Source: Nostoc commune NIES-4072
GTDB taxonomy: Bacteria > Cyanobacteriota > Cyanobacteriia > Cyanobacteriales > Nostocaceae
NCBI RefSeq assembly: GCF_003113895.1
Contig: NZ_BDUD01000001.1
Location: 5,469,828-5,511,435 of the forward strand
DNA: 41,608 nt
Direction of reading: 5' to 3'
This document shows positions 17,838-25,923 of this stretch, piece by piece; position 1 is the first letter of the stretch, and the number at the start of each line of letters is the position of its first letter. A model generated the notes under the pieces. It was not told where the DNA came from, did no database searches, and worked only from the letters and a program-made list of their open reading frames with translations. The position numbers and the translations under genes are program-made.

Positions 17838-18356
17838 TCAGAAGGTCAAGCGGTAAATGAATTCATCAGAAGGTTTGTCTTTAACAAACTCTGCGTTTCG
17901 ATTGATTTTGTGCAATTGGAACCCAAGCCTCTCGACCACTTTACGGGAGGCAATATTGTACTGGTTTACCGACGCGTGTAGTGTGGATAAGCTAAAGCGT
18001 CGTTGGGTTTCGGCGATGGCTAGAGAATTGTAGATGTTAGCGTATCCCCGGTTCTGGAAACCAACAAATGTCATAAAGCCGATTTCCGCATATTGATCAT
18101 CAAAAATACCTATCTCGACAACACCAACGTGTTGGTTTTGGGGAGTTATCGCAACCCATTTCAGCCAGATCATAGTCTCGTTATCGGGTGATTTTTCTAG
18201 CGCGGCAAACTTGAATTTTTGTTTAACCTCCATGAAAGTCGGAATTTGATCCTCAAGATATTCGTACAGATGTGGGTTGCTTATACAGGAGTAGAGGATA
18301 TCGGCGTGCTGTTCCGTAACCTTTTCTAGGCGCAAGATTACCGCGTCTGCTGCCAT
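17838..18356 (-). CDS. GNAT-family N-acetyltransferase
   Basis: A 172-residue protein with the GNAT fold of the RimJ/RimL-like group: N-terminal ILRLEKVTEQHADILYSCI, a central pair of strands with HVGVVEIGIFDDQYAEIGF, the acetyl-CoA loop region FQNRGYANIYNSLAIAE (a GYA variant of the R/Q-x-x-G-x-G/A signature), LHASVNQYNIASRKVVERLGF (the classical N-x-x-S-x-x-v-x-x-k-x-G-F helix), and a C-terminal strand FIYRLTF. It transfers acetyl from acetyl-CoA to an amine of unknown identity. It is transcribed toward the IS, whose right target duplication lies about 80 bases beyond its stop. Only a weak GAGAA precedes the ATG. Confidence 0.82.
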   Translation of the reverse strand: MAADAVILRLEKVTEQHADILYSCISNPHLYEYLEDQIPTFMEVKQKFKFAALEKSPDNETMIWLKWVAITPQNQHVGVVEIGIFDDQYAEIGFMTFVGFQNRGYANIYNSLAIAETQRRFSLSTLHASVNQYNIASRKVVERLGFQLHKINRNAEFVKDKPSDEFIYRLTF

Positions 18357-18424
18357 GATTTTTCTGATTCTCTTCTATTAGTTTCGTTAGATTTACTTTC
18401 GACTGTTCAAGATTGACTTGATTA

Positions 18425-18865
18425 TTAACTGCGTAAAGAGGTTACATTCAGATCGTCATTCAACTTACGAATCAGACGGGATAACTCACGAATGATATTC
18501 ACTGCAATTTCAGGGGTTTCTTCGATCGCATCATACAACTGCTCTTGCGTCAGTTCTAAAAATTCACAAGGTTCTAAAGTCGTTGCACTGGCAGAACGAG
18601 GTTGAGTATCAAATACTGCCATCTCACCAAAGTATTTTCCCTGTTCCACCTCTGCCAACTGTTTATTGCCAATGTGAACTTTAACTCGGCCTGAAACGAC
18701 AATATAGAGCGATCGCCCTTCTTCTCCCTGGCGAAAAATCGTGTAATTAGCTGGAAATGACAATTCGTTCATTACTGAAGTGAGCCGCACAATAAAATCA
18801 TCCCGCAATTCCTTAAAAATTGGGACTCGCCGGACAAATAATAAACGGTCAACACTGGTTAGCAT
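18425..18865 (-). CDS. Cyclic nucleotide-binding domain protein (single domain)
   Basis: A 146-residue protein that is essentially one Crp-type cyclic nucleotide-binding domain: LLFVRRVPIFKELRDDFIVRL, NYTIFRQGEEGRSLYIVVSG, and the phosphate-binding cassette GKYFGEMAVFDTQPRSASA, in which the glutamate and arginine that contact the cyclic nucleotide ribose-phosphate are present. The C-terminal helices (ETPEIAVNIIRELSRLIRKL) resemble the dimerisation helix of Crp but there is no helix-turn-helix, so it is not a DNA-binding regulator by itself. Stand-alone CNB proteins of this size are common in cyanobacteria; the partner is unknown. It lies 68 bases upstream of the GNAT gene on the same strand, so co-transcription is possible. 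Confidence 0.88.
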   Translation of the reverse strand: MLTSVDRLLFVRRVPIFKELRDDFIVRLTSVMNELSFPANYTIFRQGEEGRSLYIVVSGRVKVHIGNKQLAEVEQGKYFGEMAVFDTQPRSASATTLEPCEFLELTQEQLYDAIEETPEIAVNIIRELSRLIRKLNDDLNVTSLRS

Positions 18866-19017
18866 AATTACAAGTTAAATATCAAACATTACTGTAAATT
18901 TTAAAACTGAAGCCACGCGATTAGTCATATTAACCGATGTTGAACGCTAGCGGTCAAGAATATCTTAAACTTTCCCCAGACCAAAAGAGAGATTATTGGG
19001 TTTATCCGAAAAGTATT

Positions 19018-19110
19018 TAGGACTTACGCACACTCTACGAATTCTCGGCGCTCTTGGCGTCTTGGCGGTTCGAGAAATTAAGCTTTTTAGCAATTTTTGC
19101 GTAAGTCCTA
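19018..19110. mobile_element. MITE-like element, copy A
   Basis: 93 bp with perfect 13-bp terminal inverted repeats TAGGACTTACGCA (19018-19030) and TGCGTAAGTCCTA (19098-19110). GTATT occurs directly outside both ends (19013-19017 and 19111-19115), a 5-bp target duplication. The interior (CTTGGCGTCTTGGCGGTTCG and GAAATTAAGCTTTTTAGC) is more than 90% identical to copy B at 24286-24377. It encodes no protein, so it must be mobilised in trans. Confidence 0.8.
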
Positions 19111-19173
19111 GTATTGAATGCCTACGGCGGTAAACTACGCAGAGAAACTCCTCAAACTCAGTATTAGTTTTCT

Positions 19174-19261
19174 CTCGTTCCCATGCTCTGTGACTGATTA
19201 GGGCTGCTGCTTCGGGTCAAACATTGAGTCAGAGTCTCAATGAATGCATTCCAGGAACGAG
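19174..19261. repeat. Hairpin repeat element with CTCGTTCC ends
   Basis: CTCGTTCC (19174-19181) pairs with GGAACGAG (19254-19261). Inside, CATTGAG and CTCAATG form another 7-bp stem. It resembles the dispersed 'ctcgttccc...ggaacgag' palindromes frequent in Nostoc genomes (from memory). Confidence 0.5.
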
Positions 19262-19555
19262 GAAACGAGGCAAACATAATCGTTAAGTTATGAATCACTT
19301 TTATTTATCGTTTTAAAAAACAAGAGTATTTGCTCTTATTTGGGTGAAAGCCATAATATTAACTTCATGAGCTCCCAAGGTACCTTGCTGAGAAAAAATC
19401 ACCAATCTGATTAGAGGCGATAGCTTCTGAAAACTGGGGAACTAGCGATCGGTGGTCGTTAGGTAAAACAGTCATAAAATCTCCTGAACTGCCCTGACAT
19501 CAAGGAACAGAGAAGGACTAGGACAAACAGCATTGAATTATCGTGAGCAGCAATT

Positions 19556-20230
19556 ATGAGTTGGCTAATTAGTACATTAATTATTGGAATCTCTGTCGCT
19601 TTTGCAACCACCTTTGACGACAATTTATATTTGACAGCTTTCTTCGGAAAAGTCAATCGCAGCTTTCGTCCTAAGCATATTATTATTGGTGAATTTCTGG
19701 GTTTCACTGCTTTAGTATGCGCTAGTCTCCCTGGTTTCTTCGGCGGTCTGCTTATTCCCAGCACCTGGATTGGATTACTAGGTTTGCTTCCCATCGCCAT
19801 TGGTATCAGTAATCTCATCAGTCGAGAAGAGGAAGGAGAGACAGTGCAAGCTGTGTCAGTTGACTTAACCTCTCCTGTTAAATCTGGACGCCAGAAGAAA
19901 TCATTATTAGCAACCATCCGCGATCCGCAAACCTACCGCGTTTCTGCTGTCACCATTGCCAATGGAGGAAACAACATTGGGATTTATGTACCATTATTTG
20001 CCAGTACCAATCTTCCAAGTTTAGGTGTAATTCTGTGCGTTTGCTACTTTACTGTTGGGGTGTGGTGTTTACTGTCTTACAACCTGACTCGTAATCCTCT
20101 CATGGCTCCCGTTTTAACTCGCTTCGGTCGCAAAATTTTCCCCTTTGTCTTAATTTACTTGGGACTCTCTATCTTAATTAAAAGTGAAACATATCGGCTT
20201 TTACCTAGTCTGGCAATGCTTTCTAATTAG
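19556..20230 (+). CDS. CadD-like (cadmium resistance family) membrane transporter
   Basis: A 224-residue integral membrane protein of the Cad/CadD family (LysE-related superfamily). Visible: an N-terminal segment TLIIGISVAFATTFDDNLYL with the family's F-DDN acidic motif, GEFLGFTALVCASLPGF, LLGLLPIAIGISNLI, a hydrophilic loop of about 35 residues (REEEGETVQAVSVDL), VTIANGGNNIGIYVPLFA with the family's NGxDN-like motif, and two final membrane segments. Six membrane segments are likely. Family members are linked to cadmium or other cation resistance, but the substrate here is unproven. The two asparagines in GGNN replace the more common D-N pair. It stands alone with a long leader; regulation is not visible. 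Confidence 0.82.
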   Translation: MSWLISTLIIGISVAFATTFDDNLYLTAFFGKVNRSFRPKHIIIGEFLGFTALVCASLPGFFGGLLIPSTWIGLLGLLPIAIGISNLISREEEGETVQAVSVDLTSPVKSGRQKKSLLATIRDPQTYRVSAVTIANGGNNIGIYVPLFASTNLPSLGVILCVCYFTVGVWCLLSYNLTRNPLMAPVLTRFGRKIFPFVLIYLGLSILIKSETYRLLPSLAMLSN

Positions 20231-20497
20231 GTATGAGGCGATGTCTACGAGGGGCGTAGCTGCGGCACCCGATCTGAAAACTCGAAATTATTGATGGGTG
20301 CTATCTCGATGATGTAACCAAAAAAATCAGCGATCGCTTCCCATCCAAAAATATTTTTAATCACTTGAATTTATCAATTGGAATCACAATAATATTTGAT
20401 GTTATCAATCAAGTTATCTAAAGTGAGAATAAAGCACATTATTGATGGCTGTTATAAAAGTAAGCCCACCACTACGAATCATCAAAGGAAGCAACTA

Positions 20498-21136
20498 ATG
20501 AATAAACCAAATCCAAAAAAATTAACTCAGTGGATCGTAACAGCAGTATTTCTGGTACTTGTAATAGGATTTTCGCTCCTTGACCAGCAAGCAGTTAAAG
20601 CTCAAACACTAACACCATCTGTACCTACAGAATCTGAGCTAGCTCCAGTAATATCTCCGGTTACATCGCCAACGGAGTCTGTTACTGCTCCAGTAATATC
20701 TCCAGTTACATCCCCAATAGTGTCTGTTGCAGAAAACGTTAGACGTTTATTACAAACCAATGAATGTGTTGGATGTAATCTGACTGGAGCAATGCTAAAG
20801 GACGCAAATCTGCAAGCGGCAAACTTGGAGGGTGCTAACTTACAAAATGCAGATTTAGAAAGGGCTAACTTACAGCAAACAAATTTACAAGGGGCAAACT
20901 TTCAGGGAGCAGATTTAGGTAAGGTAAACCTTTTAGGAGCAAACCTTGTGGGAGCAAACCTATTTGATGCAGACCTAGAGAAAGCTAACCTGTTGGGAGC
21001 AAATTTGCAAACCGCTAACCTACAGGGCGCAGACTTGGAAAAGACAAATCTTACAAATGCAAATATCCAAGGGGTTAACCTGATGGGGGTTGATTTAGAA
21101 GATGCAATCAGACCAGAAGGATTCACTGTTCAGTGA
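20498..21136 (+). CDS. Exported pentapeptide-repeat protein
   Basis: A 212-residue protein. ATG 20498 has AAGGA eight bases upstream, preferred over the in-frame start at 20396. Residues 1-36 are a signal peptide (basic start, WIVTAVFLVLVIGFSLL, cleavage near VKAQ). Residues ~37-85 are a Pro/Ser/Thr linker with a near-duplicate APVISPVTSP. ECVGCNLTGAMLKDANLQAA opens the repeat domain at about residue 89, followed by about 20 pentapeptides of the A(N/D)LxxA type forming a right-handed quadrilateral beta-helix to residue ~205. Such exported proteins are common in cyanobacteria, but their role is unknown. The ECxGC motif before the repeats recurs in these proteins. A terminator hairpin follows at 21181. 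Confidence 0.88.
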   Translation: MNKPNPKKLTQWIVTAVFLVLVIGFSLLDQQAVKAQTLTPSVPTESELAPVISPVTSPTESVTAPVISPVTSPIVSVAENVRRLLQTNECVGCNLTGAMLKDANLQAANLEGANLQNADLERANLQQTNLQGANFQGADLGKVNLLGANLVGANLFDADLEKANLLGANLQTANLQGADLEKTNLTNANIQGVNLMGVDLEDAIRPEGFTVQ

Positions 21137-21180
21137 TTAAGCTGAAGTTCTCCGTGCAAATTTAATAAAAAATTTCAATT

Positions 21181-21216
21181 GCCTGATTCAGTAATGAATA
21201 CAGGCTTTATTTTTTA
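21181..21216 (+). terminator. Rho-independent terminator after the pentapeptide gene
   Basis: GCCTG (21181-21185) with inner TTC pairs with GAA...CAGGC (ending 21205), followed by TTTATTTTTT. It lies about 45 bases after the stop. Confidence 0.65.
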
Positions 21217-21275
21217 AAATGTGAGTTCCACGGGTCAGATCGTGTCCGCTTGATTACTTGTTAAACCCTAATTTT

Positions 21276-21719
21276 CTAGGTTGTTTGATTTGCTTCCAAC
21301 CAGTTAAGTAAATCCTCAAGGGTTGTAAAATCCAATAAAGCCTCGCCAAGTGCTTCTAATTGCTCTAGGGAAAGAGTTTCAACGCGCCCCCGAACCTCTT
21401 GTGGTAACTCTCCTACCCGTTTTTGTAGTTGCCGTAGCACAAGTGTTTGTCCTTGCTCCTGTTTTCCCCGCTCGTAACCAATGCGTTCGCCTGTAGTAAT
21501 GTAGCTCATAGTCCGCTCCTGCTCAAATTCTTTAAACTCTTGCCAAAATTCTGCTTCTAAGGCTTTTGGTAAAATCATAACCCAATCAATAAATCGGTAA
21601 AGGTTACGAATATCTTTTTCTTGCAATCCTAATTCATACAATCGGCGAATCAAGCTAAATTTCCAAGCTTTACGTTCTCCTAGCTTTTTATTTGTTTGCT
21701 GTGTCTTCAAATGCGCCAT
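21276..21719 (-). pseudogene. C-terminal part of an Rpn/DUF4351-type protein, 5'-truncated
   Basis: The 147 codons encode the second half of the cyanobacterial proteins annotated as Rpn-family nuclease/putative transposase: the linker HLKTQQTNKKLGERKAWKFSL, RFIDWVMILPKALEAEFWQEF, the ERIGYERG turn, and a C-terminal DUF4351 domain LVLRQLQKRVGELP, LSLEQLEALGEALLDF. Family members normally have an N-terminal PD-(D/E)XK nuclease domain of ~150 residues, absent here. The frame opens at an ATG whose GGGAG site is the edge of the hairpin at 21724-21746, so the hairpin marks the breakpoint. It may still be translated as a small protein, but the catalytic part is gone. Confidence 0.72.
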
Positions 21720-21723
21720 TACT

Positions 21724-21746
21724 CCCGACTTCTTGGAGAAGTCGGG
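21724..21746. repeat. Perfect hairpin at the truncation point
   Basis: CCCGACTTC (21724-21732) and GAAGTCGGG (21738-21746) form a perfect 9-bp stem with loop TTGGA. CCCGACTTC-type hairpins are dispersed in cyanobacterial genomes and often mark ends of IS200/IS605-related elements (general recollection). It separates the truncated gene from recJ. Confidence 0.6.
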
Positions 21747-21815
21747 GATCTGAGGCTGGCGATTTTCATCAATATAGAAGGGATTTGCCCGAAAATAGCA
21801 GTCGAACTCAGGTTT

Positions 21816-24236
21816 TTAAAAGTTTGTACCCATGTAATTGTCGGAACTTGCGATCGCCACAATAGTAGATAAAGGAACTTCAGCAAAATACTCTCGCTGA
21901 AACTGTTCTTCTCTGATAGCATCTAAAAATCGTTCCACTGCTGCTTCAGCCAAGTTTTCTGCATTATCGCTGGGATGCCAGGTGATTTGCAAATAACGGT
22001 CTTGTCGTTTGACTGTAAACCCTAAATATTTTAAAGCTTTGATGCCTACAAGTAAGGTTTGGTCGGTAATGCCGATTTTCTCTAAAAGTTGGACGCGCGT
22101 AACTAGTTGATTTGTGCGACTAAGATATTTGGCAATTCCTACAAGAGTCAGCCAAATTTGATTGGGTGGTTGGAGGTTGGGTTTAGACCAAGCGATCGCT
22201 AATTGTTGTGAACTACTTATCGTTAGACATCGCCGCAACCACGCGCGTAAATCATCCCAGTTTGTAGGACAATCTTCGATAATCAGTGCTGAGTGCTGAG
22301 TGCCAAGTGCTGAGTGTTCTTGATTTCGCAAATCCAAGATGAGTGGTGTTAGCGATCGCGGGGCGTTTAGTCCATTCTGAGTCCTGTGTGCTGAATTAAC
22401 ACTGGGACGCACGGCAATTAATCTGATTTCATAACGTTTTTTGAAGGTGTTATAGTCTAATTCTGCTATGCAATCACACCTTCCTATGGGCAATTCATCT
22501 TTGTAGTGCCCCCACCATATACCAGGAAAAGCACTTCTGCTGGAATCATCCCGAATATCAAACTCGGTTTTAATGTACTGTACCTTTTTCCCTTGCCAAT
22601 CCTGCTGATTGCGATGCCAAGAATTTTCAAACCAGCAGTTTTGAATTAGCAATTTCGGAACAGGATTACCCATTCCACATGGTTCTAGCAATTTCATCTC
22701 CAAAAATAACTCTTTCCCCAAGTCTGCGACTGTTACCGTCAAGTCTGCTTGCACGGTAGGCGTTAAGGTTGTACTACCTAAAGATTGCCGCAACTGCTGA
22801 TTAATCGCTGCTGTAAATAAAGGAATATTCTCCACCAACAAACTCAAACCTGCTGCAAAGGGATGTCCGCCAAAACGATGTAACAAATGTGCTTGGTCTT
22901 TTACCAGTTGGTATAAATCAACTGAATTCACGGAACGGGCGGAACCACGGGCTAGAGATTGGGGATTAGGGATTGGGGATTGGGAAAATTCCTGTCCAGT
23001 CCCCAGTTCCCAATCCCCAGTTCCCAGTCCCTCTGTACTTAACAAAATAGTCGGGCGACCTGTTTCTTGTGCTACTTGTCCAGCGACTAAGCCTAAGACA
23101 CCCGCAGGCCATTGGGCATCTTCTAGGACGATGACGCTAGTGGTTGATAAGTCTAATTGAGTAAGTTTTTGTGCTACTTGCGCTTGCACATCTTTTTGCA
23201 AAGATTTGCGACGGGTGTTTGCGAGTTCTGTAACTTCGGCTAGTTCGTTACAACGCTTGGCATCTCGACTAGTTAATAATTCAACGCAAAAACTGGCATC
23301 GCCTTGGATGCGGCTGACGGCGTTAATTCTTGGCCCCAAACCAAAGGAAATATCTGTGGGGCGATCGCCACTTTTCTGACACAATTCTAATAATCGCCCC
23401 ACCCCCGGACGGCGACGCGCTGCTGCTGGCTGTTGAAAATCTGCTTGCAGTCGTTGAATTCCCATCTGTGCTAAATAGCGACAATCTCCACTTAACTGCA
23501 CTAAGTCGGCAATTAATCCTACTGCTACTAAATCTAATAAATCCTCTAACGGATGTTTTGCAATATTAGGCAGACTTTGATATAATCCTTCCACTAACTT
23601 ATAAGCTACCGCTACCCCAGAAAGATTGAACAGGTGATGTTCTCTGGGCAAATAACGAGGATTAATAATTGCTGCGACGGGTGGACGTTCGGCAGGTAAG
23701 GTGTGATGGTCTGTAACGATTACATCTATACCTAGTTGTTTGGCATAGATAATTTCCTCAATGTTTGTGCTGCCTGTGTCGCAAGTCACAATTAATTTGC
23801 AACCTTGTTTTGCGAGGTTATCAATCCCTTGATTATTGAGTCCGTGAGATTCTTTCAGGCGATTGGGAATATAGTAAATTAACTGAGTATTTTGTGTAAA
23901 AAATTGCCCTAATCCATCCCAAAGTAGAGATGTAGCGGTAATCCCATCAGCATCAAAGTCTCCCCAAATGGCAATTTTTTCTTTGATGTTATATGCTTGT
24001 TGCAACCGGGCGATCGCTAAGTGCATTTCTTGCCCAAACTCAAAGGGACTCGCTGGTTGATAAGCTTTGTGGTTGATAAAAGCTGTTAATTGTTGATGAT
24101 CTTTAATTCCCCGTTGCCACAACAATTGTGCTGCATATATTCCACTTGATGCGGGTGTATACTGTTTCACCGCTTGGATAAACCACTCTGGGGGTTGTTC
24201 GGTTGCTGCTATAATCCACTGTTGTTGTTCTGGCAT
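21816..24236 (-). CDS. recJ: Single-stranded-DNA-specific exonuclease RecJ
   Basis: An 806-residue 5'-3' ssDNA exonuclease of recombination and mismatch repair. DHH phosphoesterase motifs: IAIWGDFDADGITATSLLW (motif I), IVTCDTGSTN (II), VIVTDHHTLP (III, the DHH), NLSGVAVAYKLVEGL (IV). The DHHA1 domain follows with FGLGPRINAVSRI, WPAGVLGLVAG and HRFGGHPFAAGLSL, then OB-like and C-terminal cyanobacterial extensions. The length is inflated by low-complexity repeats read in frame: about 27 residues near position 405-430 (GLGTGDWELGTGQEF and SPIPNPQSL), a patch at about 610 (NSAHRTQNGL) and another at about 640 (EHSALGTQHSAL). All lie in expected loops, so the enzyme probably works. The right neighbour is MITE copy B, 50 bases upstream of the start. 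Confidence 0.93.
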   Translation of the reverse strand: MPEQQQWIIAATEQPPEWFIQAVKQYTPASSGIYAAQLLWQRGIKDHQQLTAFINHKAYQPASPFEFGQEMHLAIARLQQAYNIKEKIAIWGDFDADGITATSLLWDGLGQFFTQNTQLIYYIPNRLKESHGLNNQGIDNLAKQGCKLIVTCDTGSTNIEEIIYAKQLGIDVIVTDHHTLPAERPPVAAIINPRYLPREHHLFNLSGVAVAYKLVEGLYQSLPNIAKHPLEDLLDLVAVGLIADLVQLSGDCRYLAQMGIQRLQADFQQPAAARRRPGVGRLLELCQKSGDRPTDISFGLGPRINAVSRIQGDASFCVELLTSRDAKRCNELAEVTELANTRRKSLQKDVQAQVAQKLTQLDLSTTSVIVLEDAQWPAGVLGLVAGQVAQETGRPTILLSTEGLGTGDWELGTGQEFSQSPIPNPQSLARGSARSVNSVDLYQLVKDQAHLLHRFGGHPFAAGLSLLVENIPLFTAAINQQLRQSLGSTTLTPTVQADLTVTVADLGKELFLEMKLLEPCGMGNPVPKLLIQNCWFENSWHRNQQDWQGKKVQYIKTEFDIRDDSSRSAFPGIWWGHYKDELPIGRCDCIAELDYNTFKKRYEIRLIAVRPSVNSAHRTQNGLNAPRSLTPLILDLRNQEHSALGTQHSALIIEDCPTNWDDLRAWLRRCLTISSSQQLAIAWSKPNLQPPNQIWLTLVGIAKYLSRTNQLVTRVQLLEKIGITDQTLLVGIKALKYLGFTVKRQDRYLQITWHPSDNAENLAEAAVERFLDAIREEQFQREYFAEVPLSTIVAIASSDNYMGTNF
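22281..22318 (-). repeat. STRR insertion within recJ (site 1)
   Basis: Heptamer-type repeat AGTGCTG/AGTGCCA (AGTGCTGAGTGCTGAGTGCC on plus) read in frame as EHSALGTQHSAL. The same type of repeat normally sits between genes in these genomes. Confidence 0.7.
22371..22412 (-). repeat. Degenerate STRR insertion within recJ (site 2)
   Basis: CTGAGTCCTGTGTGCTGAAT on the plus strand is a diverged ACTCAGGACTCAGCAC-type repeat, read in frame as NSAHRTQN. It is weaker than the other two sites. Confidence 0.45.
22951..23032 (-). repeat. Palindromic STRR insertion within recJ (site 3)
   Basis: GGGGATTAGGGATTGGGGAT (about 22960-22981) is followed by its rough inverse CCCCAGTTCCCAATCCCCAG (about 23000-23022), so the insert can fold on itself. 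It is the same family as the repeat between tal and zwf. It interrupts the conserved RecJ stretch between ILLSTEG and ARGSARSVNSVDLYQ while keeping the frame open. Confidence 0.75.
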
Positions 24237-24285
24237 AGTTAAATCGGAGATTGATCCTCAGTTGTTTGAGATTCACCTGCTAGGG

Positions 24286-24377
24286 TAGGACTTACGCAAA
24301 CTCTACGATTCTTGGCGTTCTTGGCGTCTTGGCGGTTCGAGAAATTAAGCTTTTTAGCGCTTTTTGCGTAAGTCCTA
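24286..24377. mobile_element. MITE-like element, copy B
   Basis: 92 bp, with the same 13-bp terminal inverted repeats as copy A: TAGGACTTACGCA (24286-24298) and TGCGTAAGTCCTA (24365-24377). TAGGG flanks both ends directly (24281-24285 and 24378-24382). The element supplies the TAG stop (24375-24377) of the GNAT C-terminal fragment. Confidence 0.8.
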
Positions 24378-24653
24378 TAGGGGATTGAGAACTACTTCAT
24401 TGGCGACGCTATCAGGTTTACGGGCGCGAATTGCTGGACGCGTAGGCGTAGCCCGTCGTAGACATCGCTTGTAACCGGCTCTTTCAGCTTTTTGGTGTTC
24501 GTAATCAATCAATCTGCCATAATATTCATGCTTGCTTAAATTCATCGACAAGAAAATATGCTGGCGGATATTACCAAAACCTTTGTGGTTAAAAAACTTT
24601 AATGCTGAAGTATTGGTAGGATCAGTGTCTACCAGCATAAACCGTGCCCCATC
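24375..24653 (-). pseudogene. C-terminal part of the split GNAT acetyltransferase
   Basis: From the junction with the IS200/IS605 element the frame reads DGARFMLVDTDPTNTSALKF, FNHKGFGN, then FLSMNLSKHEYYGRLIDYEH. This is the second half of an acetyltransferase, with the N-x-x-A-x-x-F-x-x-x-G-F helix. It continues directly from the N-terminal part at 26618-26962 (…ARMIEQ | DGARF…). The last ~29 residues (CLRRATPTRPAIRARKPDSV) are encoded by a GCGTAGGCGTAGCCC-type interspersed repeat, and the stop lies in MITE copy B, so the original C-terminus was also altered. Confidence 0.8.
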
Positions 24654-24662
24654 TTGAACGCA

Positions 24663-24693
24663 CCCCAACTAATTGCTTGCAATATAGTTGGGG
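24663..24693. repeat. Subterminal hairpin, right end of the IS200/IS605 element
   Basis: Perfect 9-bp stem CCCCAACTA (24663-24671) / TAGTTGGGG (24685-24693), loop of 13. In this family such hairpins are recognised by TnpA on single-stranded DNA, and the region between tnpB's end and the hairpin would encode the 3' part of a TnpB guide RNA (inference). Confidence 0.7.
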
Positions 24694-24918
24694 ATTCTTT
24701 CGCTAGGAAACCCTAAGATTTCTCAGCGTATCCAGAGTTACTGGCGTTCTCAGTGTGTCGTTGGAACTTTTGCCTACGAACACTCTAGAAAAGTGCTTAT
24801 CTCCTACAATTAACGAGTACCAGTATCTAGCACCAATATTGTAAGAAGCAGAGAGATCAGCGTTGTACTGCTTATCATTTTTAAATACAGCCAAAGAGTA
24901 ATTAACAAACTTCGGCGG

Positions 24919-25020
24919 GTTGAAGTCCCCGGCTTCTAACAAGCCGCAAGTTTTGTGGCGGGGTCTAAATCCCCGTTACAAAACGTAATTGCGAATTGCG
25001 AATTGCGAATTGCGAATTGT
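24919..25020. repeat. STRR plus hairpin insertion in tnpB
   Basis: Five AATTGCG heptamers (24987-25018) lie next to a complex hairpin segment at 24925-24982 (CCCCGGCTTC, AACAAGCCGC, GGCGGGGTC and AATCCCCG can pair). The insertion separates TnpB residues GKVRRS and NYSLAVF, which should be nearly adjacent. Confidence 0.65.
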
Positions 25021-25799
25021 TTTAATCTTACTCCTTCTAACCTTACCACTTCCATCAAAAGCGTAAGCACTGGTGTATTTAGGGTTAATAAAAATTATTT
25101 TACCTCCCAATTCATTCCATCTTTGTTGTGTCAACTCAACTATTTTACAGTGACACCAAAGATGGAATTTTTGCTTTTGCAGAGAACCCTTTCTACCTGC
25201 CTTAGCTTTCCATCCAGATAAATTCTCAAACACAATTACTTTAACATTGTGAGTTTTCGCAAACTCCACAATGTCTCTCATAACCTTACGAGATATTTCT
25301 AAATTGATGTTGGCTGACTTGCGGTAAAGTCCTTTGCAAAAACCAGTAGGTAGTTTTCGTTTTGTTAGATTAGCTGTTTGTGATGATTTCTTCCTAATCA
25401 TCATTCTACGTTGATTTCTGCGGTCTATGTCTCTGGCAGGGTTAATGAACTTCCTTGCCTTTACAGTACCGTTTTTACCAACAATTGAGACTGTAGCAGC
25501 ATTGTTAATGCCCATATCAACACTGCATACAAAATCAGAGTCTTCTGTATCAACCTTCTTAATTTGAACGGGCATAGAAAGTTGACTTTTGTTTTTGCTA
25601 ACAACTAGAGCAGGTGATTGTATCTGATTACCATCAATTAGATGACGAGATCAACCATGCCTTTTGACTTGAATATTGTTAAGCCATACCCAATCAGTTC
25701 CACTCCACACTTTCATATCAACAGTTTGATAATTTAAACCATACTTTACCTGCTGACCTTTATATAAAGCAGGATAAGTTTTGCACGTTGCAGTTAGTC

Positions 25800-25923
25800 C
25801 AATACGGTTCGGTTAAAGGGCAAAGGGAAAAGGTATTGGTTTTCAATACATCCTTTACCCTTTACCCCTTACCCTTTCCCCAGACCACAAGGAAAGTGAA
25901 AAATGCTTATCCGAACCGTATTG
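25800..25923. mobile_element. MITE-like palindromic element inside tnpB
   Basis: 124 bp with perfect 13-bp terminal inverted repeats CAATACGGTTCGG (25800-25812) and CCGAACCGTATTG (25911-25923). The interior has pyrimidine repeats (CCTTTACCCTTTACCCCTTA). It interrupts the N-terminal TnpB coding sequence between VEVY and GLTATCKTYP. No clear target duplication is visible. The family differs from the copies at 19018 and 24286. Confidence 0.65.

Larger units (their letters stand above)
18866..19555. other. Intergenic region carrying two repeat elements
   Basis: It contains the inverted-repeat element at 19018-19110 and the hairpin element at 19174-19261. The 294 bases from 19262 to 19555, before the transporter gene, hold no ORF. 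I considered a metal riboswitch there because the next gene is a cation transporter, but found no convincing consensus. Confidence 0.4.

Noticed and set aside
19262..19555. Metal-sensing riboswitch (yybP-ykoY-like) before the CadD-like gene
   Set aside because: The leader is long and the gene type is suggestive, but the conserved loops expected for that class could not be identified.
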